The translations under genes and the position numbers were made by a program. A model generated the notes under the pieces. That model was not told the DNA's origin and searched no databases. It saw only the letters and a list, made by a program, of their open reading frames with translations. Shown here piece after piece: positions 22,721-34,849 of a DNA stretch of 64,000 bases. Origin of the DNA: Melieria omissa (lineage: Eukaryota > Arthropoda > Insecta > Diptera > Ulidiidae); assembly GCA_963971225.1 (NCBI GenBank), contig OZ020269.1:92234865-92298864 (forward strand), in the 5' to 3' direction. Every line of letters starts with the position of its first letter. The stretch's first letter is position 1.

Positions 22721-24727
22721 GTTAACATTTGTATGCTCATATTTTTCACTTTAATCCTTTTCAGTTAAAAACTTATTTCTCTTATTGCTTTTTATTTTCA
22801 CTCCATCCGTTTTTATGTGACTTTGCATGGCGCATCACACATCACATCTCTTTTACCTCTGCACTCCACCATAAACGGCTCAAAGTCATCTTTTTGCATT
22901 TTATATTTTCATATATTCTTAATTTTTATTCATAATTTTTTGTTGATATTTTCTCAACGTTAGGATTTTGCCTATCTGTGTGTTTGTGTGCTAAAGTGCA
23001 TATGGCTGTCTATGCCTGAGTGTGTTTGTGTGCGTGTTGTGTACATGTGAAAAGGGTAATAAATCCGTAAATGGATTTTATGTTGTGAATTTGCGGAATT
23101 TATATTGGGGTTGTCGCCAACAACAACAACAACAATAACAATAAAGCCGAAGCAGCCCAAACGTTACCGACGAGGATACTTCACCCACACACTCACATAT
23201 AGTTAGAGGTAACGCAATAGCTGGAGAGCGAATGGATTCAATGTCAGGTTGCATGATGGGCTATGCCGTTATGTTGAAGCGACAGATCGTATTACATGCC
23301 ACAGCAGCAACAATAGCAACAACCACAACGACATGCACAATTCAACAAGCAACAAGCGACGAGGACAAAAGCGACAAGCAACCAAGTCACAAAAATTCCT
23401 CAAGAATTGCAGCAACACATCCTTGAGGCGACATACCTGTGCTTCACTTTATCCTTCGTTGGCGCCTTTGCCTTTGGCTGGCCGAGCGACCTTAGTTTGT
23501 ACTCTAATTTGTTGCTTCTTTTTCAATTCTTTCTTGCTCTATTTTGGGCAATTTCTACTATGCGGCAGTGAGTGGAGAGAGGGAAAAAATTCCCTACTCA
23601 ATTTGATCAGCGAGCAATGTGGCAGTAAGTGTGTGTGTGTGTGTGTCTGACATTGCCTTGGCATGATAATTGGCTAACGCTGGCAGCCTTTGAGATGCGC
23701 ACACACTCAAATACACACACACAAACACACTTCGAGCCATGCTGGAGGCAGCGAGTGGTGGCACTGCAGGTGCGAAAAGTCTTCTTGGGCGACTCAGAGG
23801 TTTTTGGCTGACAACATTTCGCATGTCTCACTATTCTAACTACACATGCATACATATGTAAGAATGTATGTTACATTCATATACATATTTGACTGTGTGT
23901 GTGTGCGTATCTAAGTGGCCTACTCCAGGCGTTGCTTTGGCTTTGCCTAAGGATTAACGCTCGCTTCAACGACGGCAATAAAGCACTTTCCACATTGGCA
24001 TTCGCCGCCTTTAGCCAACTAGAAATTACCAAATATTCCTTGCTAGTCTTGTATGTTGGCCAGTGTTGCCGCTTTGATGCCAACTACACACTTGTCACTA
24101 TTTAATGAGGAAGTGTGTGCAATGCAGTGACCTGAACACACGCTGAGCAGTAAAGTAGCATCAAAACTACCTCAGAGCTTCACCTTACCAGTAGTGGCAG
24201 TTTTTTTTAATGAAAAACCGACATAACCTTACTTTCTCAGTACATATTTCTAGTACAATATATAAGTGATAACAAAAAAAAAAACCTTGAAGGGGCAGCA
24301 ATGCGTAAAGTATCAACTAGCAGAAACTGAAAGCTACAGAAATGTGCTTACTTAGTGCTCGACGACTGTCAAATAAGTGCGAGCATGTTGGCAAATGTCG
24401 TTTGAAGTTACTCGTACTTCCGTGTAGTAGTTGGTTACTTCCGTTGCAGTGACAGTTTTCCAGAATTACGCAACTAACATGCAAAAGCGAATAGACTTTC
24501 GCTATTGTGGGAGGTTAAATTTCCGAGAATGAACTTAATGGTATCAGGAATGTAATGTGCGATTCACTTCGCCTTTGGTCTTATTGGCTGAATGATACAT
24601 GAAAATACATATATATACTTAGTACATACATAGTTCTGGCGATTTAATGCTTTTGACCAGATAATCAAGTTACAACATGTTATGCATTAAATCTATGTGT
24701 ATGACAGTCAAATCGAAACAGATTATT
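22721..24727. other. Non-coding with CA/GT tracts
   Basis: GT/CA tracts lie near 22978-23040, 23624-23646 and 23700-23730. A CAA/TAA run lies at about 23120-23145. Short frames on both strands have no recognisable motif. Confidence 0.55.
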
Positions 24728-25024
24728 AGGTAAGGTTAGGTAAGCTGACTGGCCAAGAAGGTCGCGCATAGACCCTTTCGGGTCCCTAGCGGTGCCAGTT
24801 GGATTTCCTTAGTGTTGCATATCGACGTAAAAATGATTGGTGAGAATGCGTGTGTTCCTAGTAAAGTTCAGTAGCGACTTGATGTCATCATGCTTGAGGA
24901 CCTGCTCCAACCCAGAAAAGAACCGGACCCCTACGTAATTAAGTCGTAGTTTTCAGTTAGCCGAACAGGAGCAGAGAATGTATTCCAGGGTTTCTTTGGC
25001 ACCAAACAGTTTATTGCATTGTTC
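24728..25024 (-). mobile_element. LINE 3' fragment
   Basis: On the minus strand, the frame reads CNKLFGAKETLEYILCSCSA, a decayed form of the C-terminal zinc-knuckle of LINE ORF2 with its second Cys replaced. After one in-frame TGA it continues LEQVLKHDDIKSLLNFTRNT to a stop. A 3' UTR with GGTCTATGCGCGACC and a CCTAACCTTACC tail follows. It lines up with the C-terminus of the 17.2-kb copy. Confidence 0.78.
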
Positions 25025-25312
25025 GAAAATTATTATTTATACAAATTATTACTAAGGAAGAGTAAAGAAAAAATAAAGACATTTATTTAAGGCGCATGTT
25101 TTTCAGAGACGATCCTACATCACCTCGATCAAACCGTTTCAGAAATCTTCAACGTATTTCGCTCTCATTCAACCGATTTGACTTTTTCCTTTCTTGTGGA
25201 TAGCCACACCTATCAGAAATATTCCTTTAAAATTTGAATATTCTAGCTGCATTTTTGTAAATCGGTTGTATGTGCATATTTTGAGATATTATGAGAAACA
25301 GACATTTGACAG

Positions 25313-25548
25313 ACACACTCGAAGGCCTATTGTGAGGCCCATTGTGATACCACATATTTCATCTGTTTTTGAAATATGTATGCAAAACTGTCTTTCCAAC
25401 ATATGTTACAGAATCTTCTAATTCTCATCTGCTTCATTTGGATAGCGATAGAAGTAGATGAGCGTTTTACCAGCCCGAGCTAGGAATCGAACCTAGGGCC
25501 TCGGTAAGAGAAGCCAGCGCGCTACCCGTTGGAATACAGAGGCTGACC
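25313..25548 (-). mobile_element. SINE copy, internally deleted
   Basis: Read on the minus strand, this begins with the same tRNA-like head (TAGCGCGCTGGCTTCTC, then the B box GGTTCGATTCC) and ends with the same 3' part (ATATGTGGTATCACAATGGG). Compared with the full copy at 5.5 kb it lacks roughly 110 bp of the body, between the GAGAATTA and TGTAACATATGTTGG blocks. No clear target duplication was found. Confidence 0.85.
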
Positions 25549-26071
25549 GAGAGGTAGTAATACAAAAATTAAAAACGCTTTGAAAATCGAGTACAGCTGG
25601 CATAAGTGCTTTGGAAAGTTATTTTTAATGGAGCATGAGCTACTGGAACTCAAGCTATTTGACATTAGTTATTTGCTTTACAAAAGTGACAGACAGGTTG
25701 CTAGGTTCAGGTCACAAGTAAATTGCTCCCTATTGAAGACTTCAGAATCAGTCAGCTGTGGAGCTGGCCAGATGCATTTCAAGTAATTGCGAGCCCAAGC
25801 ACTCGAGTAGTTCTTAGTCAAAGGGAGGTAAAAACTATTGTACAATGGACAGTAGTATCTAGGTTTCTAGGTTCCAGGATATTCCTAATAATATTATAAA
25901 AATAATCCTCAGCAGTACAAAGAGTCTCCATTGGAACCGGAGAAACTTACTGTTTAATGGAGGTTTTGGTTTGTCACCGTAATTGGTTCATTTGTCTTTT
26001 GAAACGATTACACCCAGACGGTGACTATCGATGGCGAATGCTATCGGACCTACAAGACGGTACAATGTGTC
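25549..26071. other. Unassigned, possibly transposon-derived
   Basis: This lies between a SINE and a hAT-like MITE, in a cluster of mobile DNA. The base composition is more balanced than the surroundings, but no motif could be identified. Confidence 0.4.
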
Positions 26072-26219
26072 CAGTGGCGCATAGAGAGGGGGTTTGTGGG
26101 GTTGAATCCCCACTAAAATACACAAATTTCTGCTAAAAAATATGGTTTGAAATGGTATTGGGACCAAAAGTTGTACGCAAATCCCTTAGCCCCTAAATGA
26201 AATCTAGTGTGCGCCAGTG
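26072..26219. mobile_element. Short hAT-like MITE (148 bp)
   Basis: The left end CAGTGGCGCA and the right end TGCGCCAGTG are inverted copies, with one difference at the third base (G/C). The flanking 8-mers AATGTGTC and AATGCGTT agree at 6 of 8 positions, which fits an aged 8-bp target duplication. CAGTGG-type ends with 8-bp duplications are typical of hAT elements. Non-coding. Confidence 0.65.
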
Positions 26220-26679
26220 AATGCGTTACACTTCGGGAGTTGTTGTTGCAGGAAAACCTTGTAAAACAGGTTATTTGCAGAAGAAGCAATGTGAAATGGT
26301 GGGATTTACCACTCTTAGAACTTTGATGACTTCAGAACAGCCAACATAAGGGACTTGCTGGAATTCAGCCAGTTAAACCAGTTAAACTTTCAGGAGGGCT
26401 AATTACTTTTTCGTTTTTGAGGTATCAAATTGGACCCAACTCGAACCCTGTGGTTTACGTGTGTTTTGTTGTAAGATCTTCTTTTTGTGTCTCGTCTTGT
26501 CTTGTTCGTCTTTTATTCTCTTTGAAGGTATCCTTTCTATTTCAAAAACAACTATTTAAATAAATTTTAAAGAATAGACACACCTAAATAATAAAAAACT
26601 CTTTATAAAAGAAGAAAAACACGCTATGTGAATGGCCACTGTTTCTCAGAGCAAGGACTATTATTGTCGCTGGAGATAG

Positions 26680-27134
26680 TGCACTCCGATCTCACAAATC
26701 TATTGTGCCTCTTTCATGAACTCACAGTCCAGTATCTAAGAGGAATTTAAGTATATTACCTAAGCCTCTGGACTGAACTGAACTGAAAATTTACGGCCTG
26801 TTAAAAGATAATCCCGCAGGTGCTTCTTTCAACGATGCATAGTCCCATGACATTCTCCTAGTATGTGTATTGTAGTTTAATTTTCCTGCAAGCAGAACCT
26901 GCAGCATTCGTTAAGACGAATTCTTAGTTTGGTCAGCCTACAATTCGCTATCAAATGCTTATAATAATCATTAGATTGTTCTTTGAGGGACTCACAGATT
27001 CCTCGAATCTCGTTTTCTATGACTCGATAGTAGTCCTCGAATATTTTAGAACTTGTTGGTTTTCCCGGCATAGATTCCTGCTGATTATCTTGTCTTTTCT
27101 GGTTAGGATGTTTCTCTAGCTTTATTACCTCCAT
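26680..27134 (-). mobile_element. LINE 3' fragment
   Basis: On the minus strand, the frame from 27134 runs to HLIANCRLTKLRIRLNECCR and CRFCLQEN, is broken by one stop at 26877-26879, then continues TTIHILGECHG. This is the C-x2-C...H-x4-C knuckle of a LINE ORF2 C-terminus. A 3' UTR motif GGCACAATAGATTTGTGAG lies near 26695; related motifs occur at 27.98 and 63.02 kb. Confidence 0.7.
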
Positions 27135-27667
27135 TACAAAAAGGTTCTAGACCGAAAAAGAAGATCTATTATAAGTTGTATACCAAAGGTGTAAGAAGTG
27201 AATGCATATCTCAATGATACGATGGCCACTGCAATTTAATTGGCTGTTGTGAACGACAACGAAGATGGAAGCTACAAATATAATCGATGGAAAACAGAAA
27301 TGGAACTCTAATCTCTGGAACACTATTATGGTCAAAGTAAGATAGGAGGACAAAGGTAATTTTCTAGTTCACTAAATCTTCAGAAAGGACATTCAGAGAT
27401 ATAAATATTAATAAGCCAATAACAATCCTTCAACGATGGCGCATATTCACTTGTCTCTACTTCGAAGTTTTCATAACAAAGAGGCCTGTGTTGTCTTTTC
27501 TATTGATTCATTTCTTCCTATGTCGATGTTCTGAGGTACAATGGATGTAACTAAAATATATGATCTCTTCAGGAAAAAAGAGGGAGAAAAATAAGCCAAA
27601 AAAGTTCAGTCGAAATTCTATAAACATATTGTGTGAGAGTGTCTTTCAGTGTCTTTTATTAATCATA

Positions 27668-27804
27668 TTAACCCATTAGAGCATAAAGTTAAAATATTAA
27701 ACTACTGTTTTGAAAGGATAAATCTTGAGTAAAACATATATAACTCCTAAAATAACAACTTTTTTGGCGTCCGATTTATCGAACGTTATGCTCTAATGGG
27801 TTAA
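27668..27804. mobile_element. TTAA-flanked MITE, piggyBac-like (137 bp)
   Basis: It begins TTAACCCATTAGAGCATAA and ends with the exact reverse complement TTATGCTCTAATGGGTTAA, giving a perfect 19-bp inverted repeat including the TTAA. A near-palindrome, CGTCCGATTTATCGAACG (27768-27785), sits just inside the right end. Non-coding. Confidence 0.85.
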
Positions 27805-27899
27805 AGTGGATTTCAGTGCATCCGGTTGAACGCATGAATGAAGGATTTATATTATTACTTAGTGAGATTTCCTTTGTTTTGTGAATGCAATTGAATGTC

Positions 27900-28010
27900 C
27901 TAGAAATAACCTTAAACTGACCTAACCACAACATTAGAGTTAGAATAGAATTGATACGGGGTATATTGCACTGAGACCAGGATTGATCTATTGTGCCCAG
28001 AGTTGTTGTT
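27900..28010 (-). mobile_element. LINE 3' UTR fragment
   Basis: On the minus strand, GGGCACAATAGATCAATCC followed by TGGTCTCAGTGCAATATACC matches the 3' UTR motifs next to the LINE pieces at 26.7 and 63.0 kb. No coding part remains. Confidence 0.5.
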
Positions 28011-29831
28011 ATGTAAAAAAAGCTCTCATTGTGGATTTACACATTTAACGAGAAGGGACTTAAAAGATATATTTACTTTGTGTTAAAATTGCAGGTACCA
28101 GAAGCCACAGAAGCATCTGTGGCATTAACCAAATAAAACTAAACACAAGCAGCACCGGACAAAAGCATATCAAAAGCAATGGAAATGCATATGGAGTTAG
28201 GGGAGGAAATGATGATTTGGGTGAGAGGAGTTGAAGGTAAAGTGCAGTGGTGAAGAAAGCTCCAAATGCCACACAAGTTCGCATAAATTCACACAAAGCA
28301 TGGGGCTGGGTTAGAGTTGAGTGCTTTGTTTGATTGTTTTGTTGGATTTAAAACAATTGCTGGGTATCATAGCGACACCAATAGCAACGGTACAGTAGCA
28401 ACAACAAAAACAAGAACTACTATAACAATAATGCATCATTACAAAAGGCATAAGAAGATATTATGAAACTGACAGCTAGCGGCGGCACTGTGACGAGCAC
28501 AAAAATTTATGTAAGGACGAGAATGGGTGCAGCGTTGACACATGCAACATGATAGGTGCAACAACAACAATAATAACCACAATAATAACAACAAATGAAA
28601 CTGATAGCAAAACTGCAAAGTGCGAGCAAAGCGTTAACTTTGGCGGTGTGTGTATGTGTAAGTGAGTGAAACTGTCACTCCCCCTCTGCCTAAGTGAGTT
28701 TGTGTATGTGTGCAGTGAATAAGTGTATATGTGTGTTTGTTGTATGACAACGCGTTCAAGTGGAAGTGTGGCGGATCATTTTTATTTATGCAACCTGCGA
28801 CCGGACATTTGGTGCCGCAGCGCTCATAAACCACACATGCAATACAGTAGTAGCCAAAAACAATAACAACAATAACAACAAGAACAACAACAACAATCAA
28901 AAATAGAGCTCACAACTACAACTCAAAAGGTCAGGGCAGGGCGCTCGTATAGACGCAACGATGACGCAGCGGCGTGTGGGTGTTGAGCAAAGTGCAGCCG
29001 AGTCTGGGTTTCAGAATTTGGATGCAAACTGCTGGTGTGAGTCATAGAGGCGCACGTTGCCGCTGATGGCAATGTAAACGCGCGATTTTGCTAATCCTGG
29101 CGACCGCAACTGCTGGACGCGCACTGCTCGTCGCTGTGGCTACTTGCGTTTTCTGTTGCTGCTGCTGCGGCAGTTGCCAGCGATTTAGTTTTAATACCAC
29201 AAGGCAGGCAACCATGAAGGAATCGCGGCACAGAGAGGTCGCCAGGGCAGGTGTGGGTTGGCGCGAGGGCGGCGGCAGATGGTAAGAGGCAGCAAAAATA
29301 TTTGCGGTTAGTTTTTGTTTGCGCTTAAGCTCAGCGATAGCGACAGCAGCAGCGACAGTCATCAACTGCAGTGTTGCAAAAACAACAACAACAACAACTA
29401 TAGCATGAAAAAACAATAACGCTAGCAACATTTGGAATTGTGTTTGTCCAAGCGCTAAGCGTCAGTGTGCTGAGTGCGCTCGCATACACACACACAGCCA
29501 TATTGGAAAAATGATTATGCGGCAAATGTGTTGCACAAACACACACACACACACAGTGATACAGCAGGTCCCACCATCTTTTCATGCCTTGCCGCTTGCA
29601 ATGTGGCAGCGTGGATTTTGTTGACCTTTTGCGAGTTGTTTTTTTCTGCGCCATCTTTTGCAGCATTAGTGGCGCTTAGTGGTGCATGCAACATGCGCGA
29701 CAGCGTAGTGTGTGGGCTGAAGAGGAGTGGGCATGGGTTTGGGGGGCCTGGGTTTGTCGCTATCTGGCCTGTGCAACAATGCAAACAGTGCGCGCTGCAA
29801 TGCATTTAATGAACGCATTAGCGCATTTTCT

Positions 29832-29873
29832 ATGTGTGTGTGTGTGTGTCTGTGTGTTTAAGTGTGTGTGTGT
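29832..29873. repeat. (GT)n microsatellite
   Basis: This is a run of GT dinucleotides with a few interruptions (CTGTGTGTTTAAGTGTGTGT). It is typical of fly introns. Confidence 0.9.
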
Positions 29874-30351
29874 TGCGCTAATTGACACTTTTGGGGCCAC
29901 AGTGTGCAACGAAAATTTCAATTGCCCGCATTTGTGGTCTTTGTTGCCATACTTGCAACATGTGGCACGTGCAACATGCCAACATTTAATGCATAACCTT
30001 AACTGCCATCGACGTCTTAAACGTTTCGCTCCGAGCTTTTGGTGTAATGACAGCAAAAAAAGGGAAACATTAAGTGACAGTGTAAGACGGTAAGGGGGAA
30101 GAAGAAGGGGGAAAAGAAAGAAGAAGAGAAGAAGCTTACAAGCGAGCAACCCTGAAGGGTGCAAATTAACGTCTTTAATTTGGCGCATTTCATGTGTGCC
30201 AAACGCGGTTTTAAGTATTCTTCTTTCTCTGCTTCTTCTTATTCGTCTTGTTGCAGCCAACAAATTGTTACTACAAAGTGCAACAGCTGAGCTACAGCTC
30301 ATCCGTTGCTCAGTGGCGCTCAACGCAATGTCGCGTGTGACTGTATGTATG

Positions 30352-30393
30352 CGTGTGTGTGTATGTGTGAGTGTATGTGTGTGTGTGTGTGTA
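30352..30393. repeat. (GT)n microsatellite
   Basis: Interrupted GT run (GTGTATGTGTGAGTGTATGT, then pure GT). Non-coding. Confidence 0.9.
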
Positions 30394-31804
30394 AGAGAGA
30401 GAAACTTGGCTTTTTCTTGCAACACAATATTTTTGCAAGTTTTCATTTTTTGTTTTTAGTTGTAGTTGTTGTTGTTGCCCTCAACTGCCCTCAACTTAAT
30501 GTCAATAAATGTTGCACGCTGTGTCAGTTGCAATGTCAATAGTGACAGTGTCAGCATCAGCAGCTAAAAGTTGTGCTGGCAAAAATTCCAAAAACAACAA
30601 CAACAACAATAAAAAAACTAGCATCCATAGCAAGAAAAAAACTTGTGTAGCAAGCAGCAAAAGTTGCATATGCAGCGCGTTGCAAGTTGCCACTAACTGA
30701 CTAACACAGAGAGGGGTGAAAAAGGTAAAGCAGGGAAGTGAAAGGAGGGAGAAGGAAAGTGGCAGCCAGGGGGACTGAACATTGCACCATCCTTGAGCTT
30801 TGCTACTTACAAGTAAGACTTATGTGTATGTGTTTTTTATGTGTATGAGTGTGTGTGTCTATGTGTGCAAGCTGCAACAACTGCAAAGTGAGGCGTCCAA
30901 GGCGCATTTAACTTTGCCGCAACAACATCAGAACGCACGCAAAGATGCGTAATTTTTACAAACAATGCTGCAACAAATAGCTGAAGAAAACTCTACAACA
31001 ACAACAAATACTACTAACAAACAACACAACAACGAAAAAAGTCCAACTAGCGTTCAGCAAAGAAAAATAAATTTTCCGCTTCTGCACAAAATGAAAAATT
31101 AACATGACTCTGTACATGCGGTAGACGATGGGGTCGCCGCAGTGAACCAAAGTAGGAAATGGAAATTCTTTTACTTTAAGTAAAGCAGCAGAATGTCCTT
31201 AAAGCCACACACAGATCCACACACACATAAAAACATCGGTAGCTCGTCGCAACTTTGCTGAATGCGTAAATTCAACGCGCATTGTTGTTGTTGTTGTTTT
31301 GTTTATGCACATTTCACATTTTGCATTGCGCAAACTTAATGACTCAAACCGCACTCCGGCAGCCATCTAAGCAGAAGGAGAGCACATAACCTTGACGCGC
31401 AACTTAAAGGAGCGCGACTGACTCTGTTGAAAGCGCCGCCAGAAAACGGAAAGTGCACGTTTGTGGTTTAAACTTGAGTTGGTCTAAGTTTTCACTACAT
31501 TCAATTAGAAGGATTTTAGGCTTTAAGGAATTTCACTGCAACAGATTTTTTATAGTTAAACTTATGCGTAACACATTTTGATAAAATCAAATTCATGGCA
31601 AGGAGTGGAAAGTTGGGTGAGGCAAGTTTGTTTCGATATTTTCGGTTAGCTACGTTTATTTACTGTCGTGAGAGAGCTTCGAGCATTGGTGATAAGGATA
31701 GAGAATAGTTGCATAATTGAGAGACTAGGTGTGGGATAGAGATCGTTGGGTTCGTTTAGGTTAGGATGCCTAGAAAGCCTAGAAATTTGGTATCGTATTG
31801 ACTT

Positions 31805-32005
31805 ATCATACCAGAAGCATTGCGTTTTATTCCTAGTTCGGACTGGTTAAACACTCATCTTCTCCATTTGGTGAGAACGCACAAGTGTGATGGCAAAACC
31901 TCCAAGTAAAAACAGCCAATGGCCGTTCGGGTTCGGCGTTAAACTGTATGGCGAGTAGTGGACTTGGTAGGTTTCATCGAAACATAATGTTGGCAAAGTG
32001 GTCAC
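31805..32005 (+). mobile_element. Degenerate SINE copy
   Basis: The tRNA-like head is badly eroded (TTCCTAGTTCGGACTGG replaces the B-box region). The body is clear: GATGGCAAAACCTCCAAGT, GCCGTTCGGGTTCGGCGTT and AATGTTGGCAAAGTGG match the full copy at 5.5 kb in the same order. It abuts the LINE fragment that starts at about 32.04 kb. It is probably an older copy than the others. Confidence 0.7.
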
Positions 32006-32039
32006 GGTCGAAGACGTAATTGATTAAGTATGGAGGACT

Positions 32040-32955
32040 GGATTTGGTTATGGGCGCACTTATTTCTTATCCCACAAGTTAAGAATGGGGAACTAAGGAT
32101 TTGACGAGAGACGCTTCCATCGTTTTCACTGATGGCTCTAAGATGGATGAACGTACAAAAGCTGGTCTCCACTCAGATGTATTACGAACCCATAGGTCAT
32201 TCAGACTACCGGACCTCTGTAGTATCTTTCATGCGAAAATCTTTAAAATCTGAAAAGCTGCTGAACTAATCCGTGATAGTGGATTATTCCCCACAGGCAG
32301 CCCTTAAAGCGCTGGGATCAGCTGTGGTGAAATCAAAGGTAGAACAAAGTAGCCTCTGCTGGGTTCAGGGCTACTTTGGAGTAACATGGAACGAAGCAAC
32401 GGACGAGATGGCAAGAAGTAGATAACTCTGTGCTTCCTCTGATATCTGCCCTGTATATGTTGTGACAGGTGTGACATCGACTCCTCATGGCGTGACAGAA
32501 CAGACAGTAGCACCTGTCGGGCACTATGACCTTCCCTTACCTTGGGGAAAACGCGATGTGTAGTATCCCTGAGTCGAACATCTATTAGACAGCTCGTTGG
32601 AGTCATCACTCGATATTGCTTATCAAATGGCGCCACTCGTCCATTGATGTTCGCAGAAGATGTGGAGATGAAGAAAATGTTTAAACGATTCAACACTTCC
32701 TGTGCCACTGTTCGGCTCTGCAGGAACGTCGACTTCGTACCCTCAGGGCAAGATTCCTAGCGAAATTAGCTGACGCGGCAAAGGTTGAAATTCCGTATCT
32801 GCCTCTCCTCTATCAAAAGACAGAACTGGTTTGCCCTAAACTGGGACTGATTGATTGGCTCCAGAACAATTTAAGAAGGGATTGGGCCAATTTGGCCTCC
32901 GAGTAAAAGTGCGGTCTCTGTGCCGCTCACACCTTTCCCTAACTAACCTGACCTA
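32040..32955 (+). mobile_element. LINE 3' fragment with RNase H domain
   Basis: Decayed frames show an RNase H domain. ASIVFTDGSKMDERTKAG carries the first catalytic Asp, IVDYSPQAALKAL matches the usual SDSQAALKAL motif, and LCWVQGYFGVTWNEATDEMA matches WVPGH..GNE.ADE.A, with the His replaced by Tyr. Then come VVSLSRTSIRQLVGVITRYC and a broken zinc-knuckle region (frame 32542-32760). The 3' end has GGCCTCCGAGT and CTAACCTGACC. RNase H points to the I/LOA-type branch. Frameshifts make it dead. Confidence 0.8.
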
Positions 32956-32980
32956 AATATGGTCAGGTCTTAACACAGTC

Positions 32981-33481
32981 TTAACCCTGTCGCTATGTGG
33001 TATCCACATGGATACATGATGTTTGTGGAAGTCTCTATTCTCTATGGTTGCAAGAATACATGTTTTTGTTGGTCCTTAGAATAGTTTGAAGTTTTAGGAA
33101 AAATACGAAATTAATAAATTGAATATTTAAGTTTAAAGAAGTATACACGTTTTTTTAGTGGTATATCTTGACATAGTATAGGAAGAAGAAGCAGAAAAAA
33201 TTAGATAACTTATTAATTTGAGGTTTTCCTTCAATTTAGATACTTTTTTATTCAGTTTTGGCTGAAGTAAATAGAAAAATATTGAAATTTCCGCTATGCG
33301 TAACAATTTGTATGGTTAACGATGTGGTTTCTCTCATATAAAAACACTCCAAATACAGGGTCCGAGTATAAAAATTAAACAAATTTCTTACAGAATGCTG
33401 CTAATATAACCAAATAGAAACCTAAGAAGTAAAATTTAAAATTTTAACTTTTTCAGTACAAATCTGTAGCGAAAGGGTTAA
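32981..33481. mobile_element. TTAA-flanked non-autonomous element, piggyBac-like (501 bp)
   Basis: Left end TTAACCCTGTCGCTA and right end TAGCGAAAGGGTTAA are inverted copies with one mismatch. The palindrome GTATCCACATGGATAC lies just inside the left end (33000-33015). The interior is AT-rich with no transposase frame. It directly follows a LINE tail. Confidence 0.8.
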
Positions 33482-34849
33482 GGAATTTCGTGATGCCGCG
33501 CACCTAATGGAGGTTTCAAGTGGCAACAAAACACAGCATCATTTCAAGGCTAGCTTGATCTAAGGATATATAAAGTTTCATCTCAAATGCAGCTCTTCAT
33601 TTATTCTTTCCGGGACTATTTTCAACACGTTCCTCCTGGACGTTTTCTATCAATTCATCCCACTTCGGACCTTACGACAATAAACTTGCAGATTATCGAA
33701 ATTATTATCGAAATTATCTATGCATATATAACCAGTAAAGATACTTATAAATCGGGTAATGTGTTAGACACGGGTTAGAAGTTATAGAAAGTATTGTAAT
33801 CCTCTCATTCTTGAATCACAACCAAATCTCTCATAAGCCCCAATATCAAAATAATCTTCCAATCGAATCAACGCCACTGTCTCCCAAGAGTGATTCGAAC
33901 TAATTTCAATAACTTTTCCACACACTCTGTGCTCAAGTAGTTGTATCAATATTGTCGATTTCATTTAAGACTGAATTTTACTTTTCTACAAACATCTTTC
34001 GAACACACAACGGTTTCCTGAACGGAATAAACAAAATATTCGCAACGTGAATCTTTGCGCCGACTTCAAATACACAAAACTTTGGCTCAAGTTTAAAAAC
34101 TTCAATGGAAACTTTAATAAAACTCTTTCCACTACTTTCCACTGGCTCTGATGTTCGTTCGTTTCCCCCTCCCCCACTGATTTCTTTCTCAACCTCGCAA
34201 CGGCGCTGCACGTGAAGCGCATGAAAAGCGAAGCGCAAGAATTTAATTTATTTCGAAAGTTTACTTTTCCGTACGCTGCATAAAATTTAACTAATTGCGC
34301 GAAATAATTTCCCCGACCATGATTAACAATAAATACAACACCAACAACAACTACAAAAACAACGGCAATATACAAACAACAACTGCAGACAATACGAAAA
34401 GTGCAGCTGAACCGGGAGCCGAGAAAATCTATACCGCGCAGCGACCAGCGACATTGCAATCCGTAGCGTTGAGGGGGGTTAAAGGGGGGGAATAGGGAAA
34501 TGACGCCGTTCACGTGCGCATTGAGGGGAACGGGTGCGCAAGGCAGTTGTGCTGTTGCACGCTTATTGCGCTGCAACAAAGTTTGCGCCGAACTTTATGC
34601 TTCTTTTTCTTCATTATTTTTCTTCATTCTTTCGGTTTGCTTGCTTTTGTCTGCTTTTTACACTTTTCGTGTTGTTGTTTCATGCAATTTGTGTAGCGCA
34701 TTGCATGTAGCGCGCTGCGTGCTGCATTATGCCACTCAGAGTGTGCGGGCTGTTGCATGAAACTGGGAGACACAATACAGGGTGAGTGGGTCGAGAGATT
34801 AAATTGCGTGTCGATAAAATAAAAATGAAAAAAAATAGTGAAAAAAATT
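33482..34849. other. Non-coding, no identifiable gene
   Basis: Mixed composition. A 60-residue minus-strand frame (33782-33964) and overlapping frames at 33978-34579 show no recognised motif or convincing splice sites. Confidence 0.5.

Larger units (their letters stand above)
28011..31804. other. Non-coding with dense CA/GT and CAA tracts
   Basis: No gene was recognised. (GT)n tracts lie at 29832-29873 and 30352-30393. (CA)n lies near 29538-29556. CAA or TTG runs lie near 28560-28600, 28865-28900, 29380-29400, 30595-30610 and 31285-31300. A GA-rich stretch lies at 30090-30135. Frames up to 228 residues here are driven by these tracts. Confidence 0.6.

Noticed and set aside
29760..30446. 228-residue minus-strand frame
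   Set aside because: Both ends are CA-repeat translations (Thr-His runs); the middle shows no domain.
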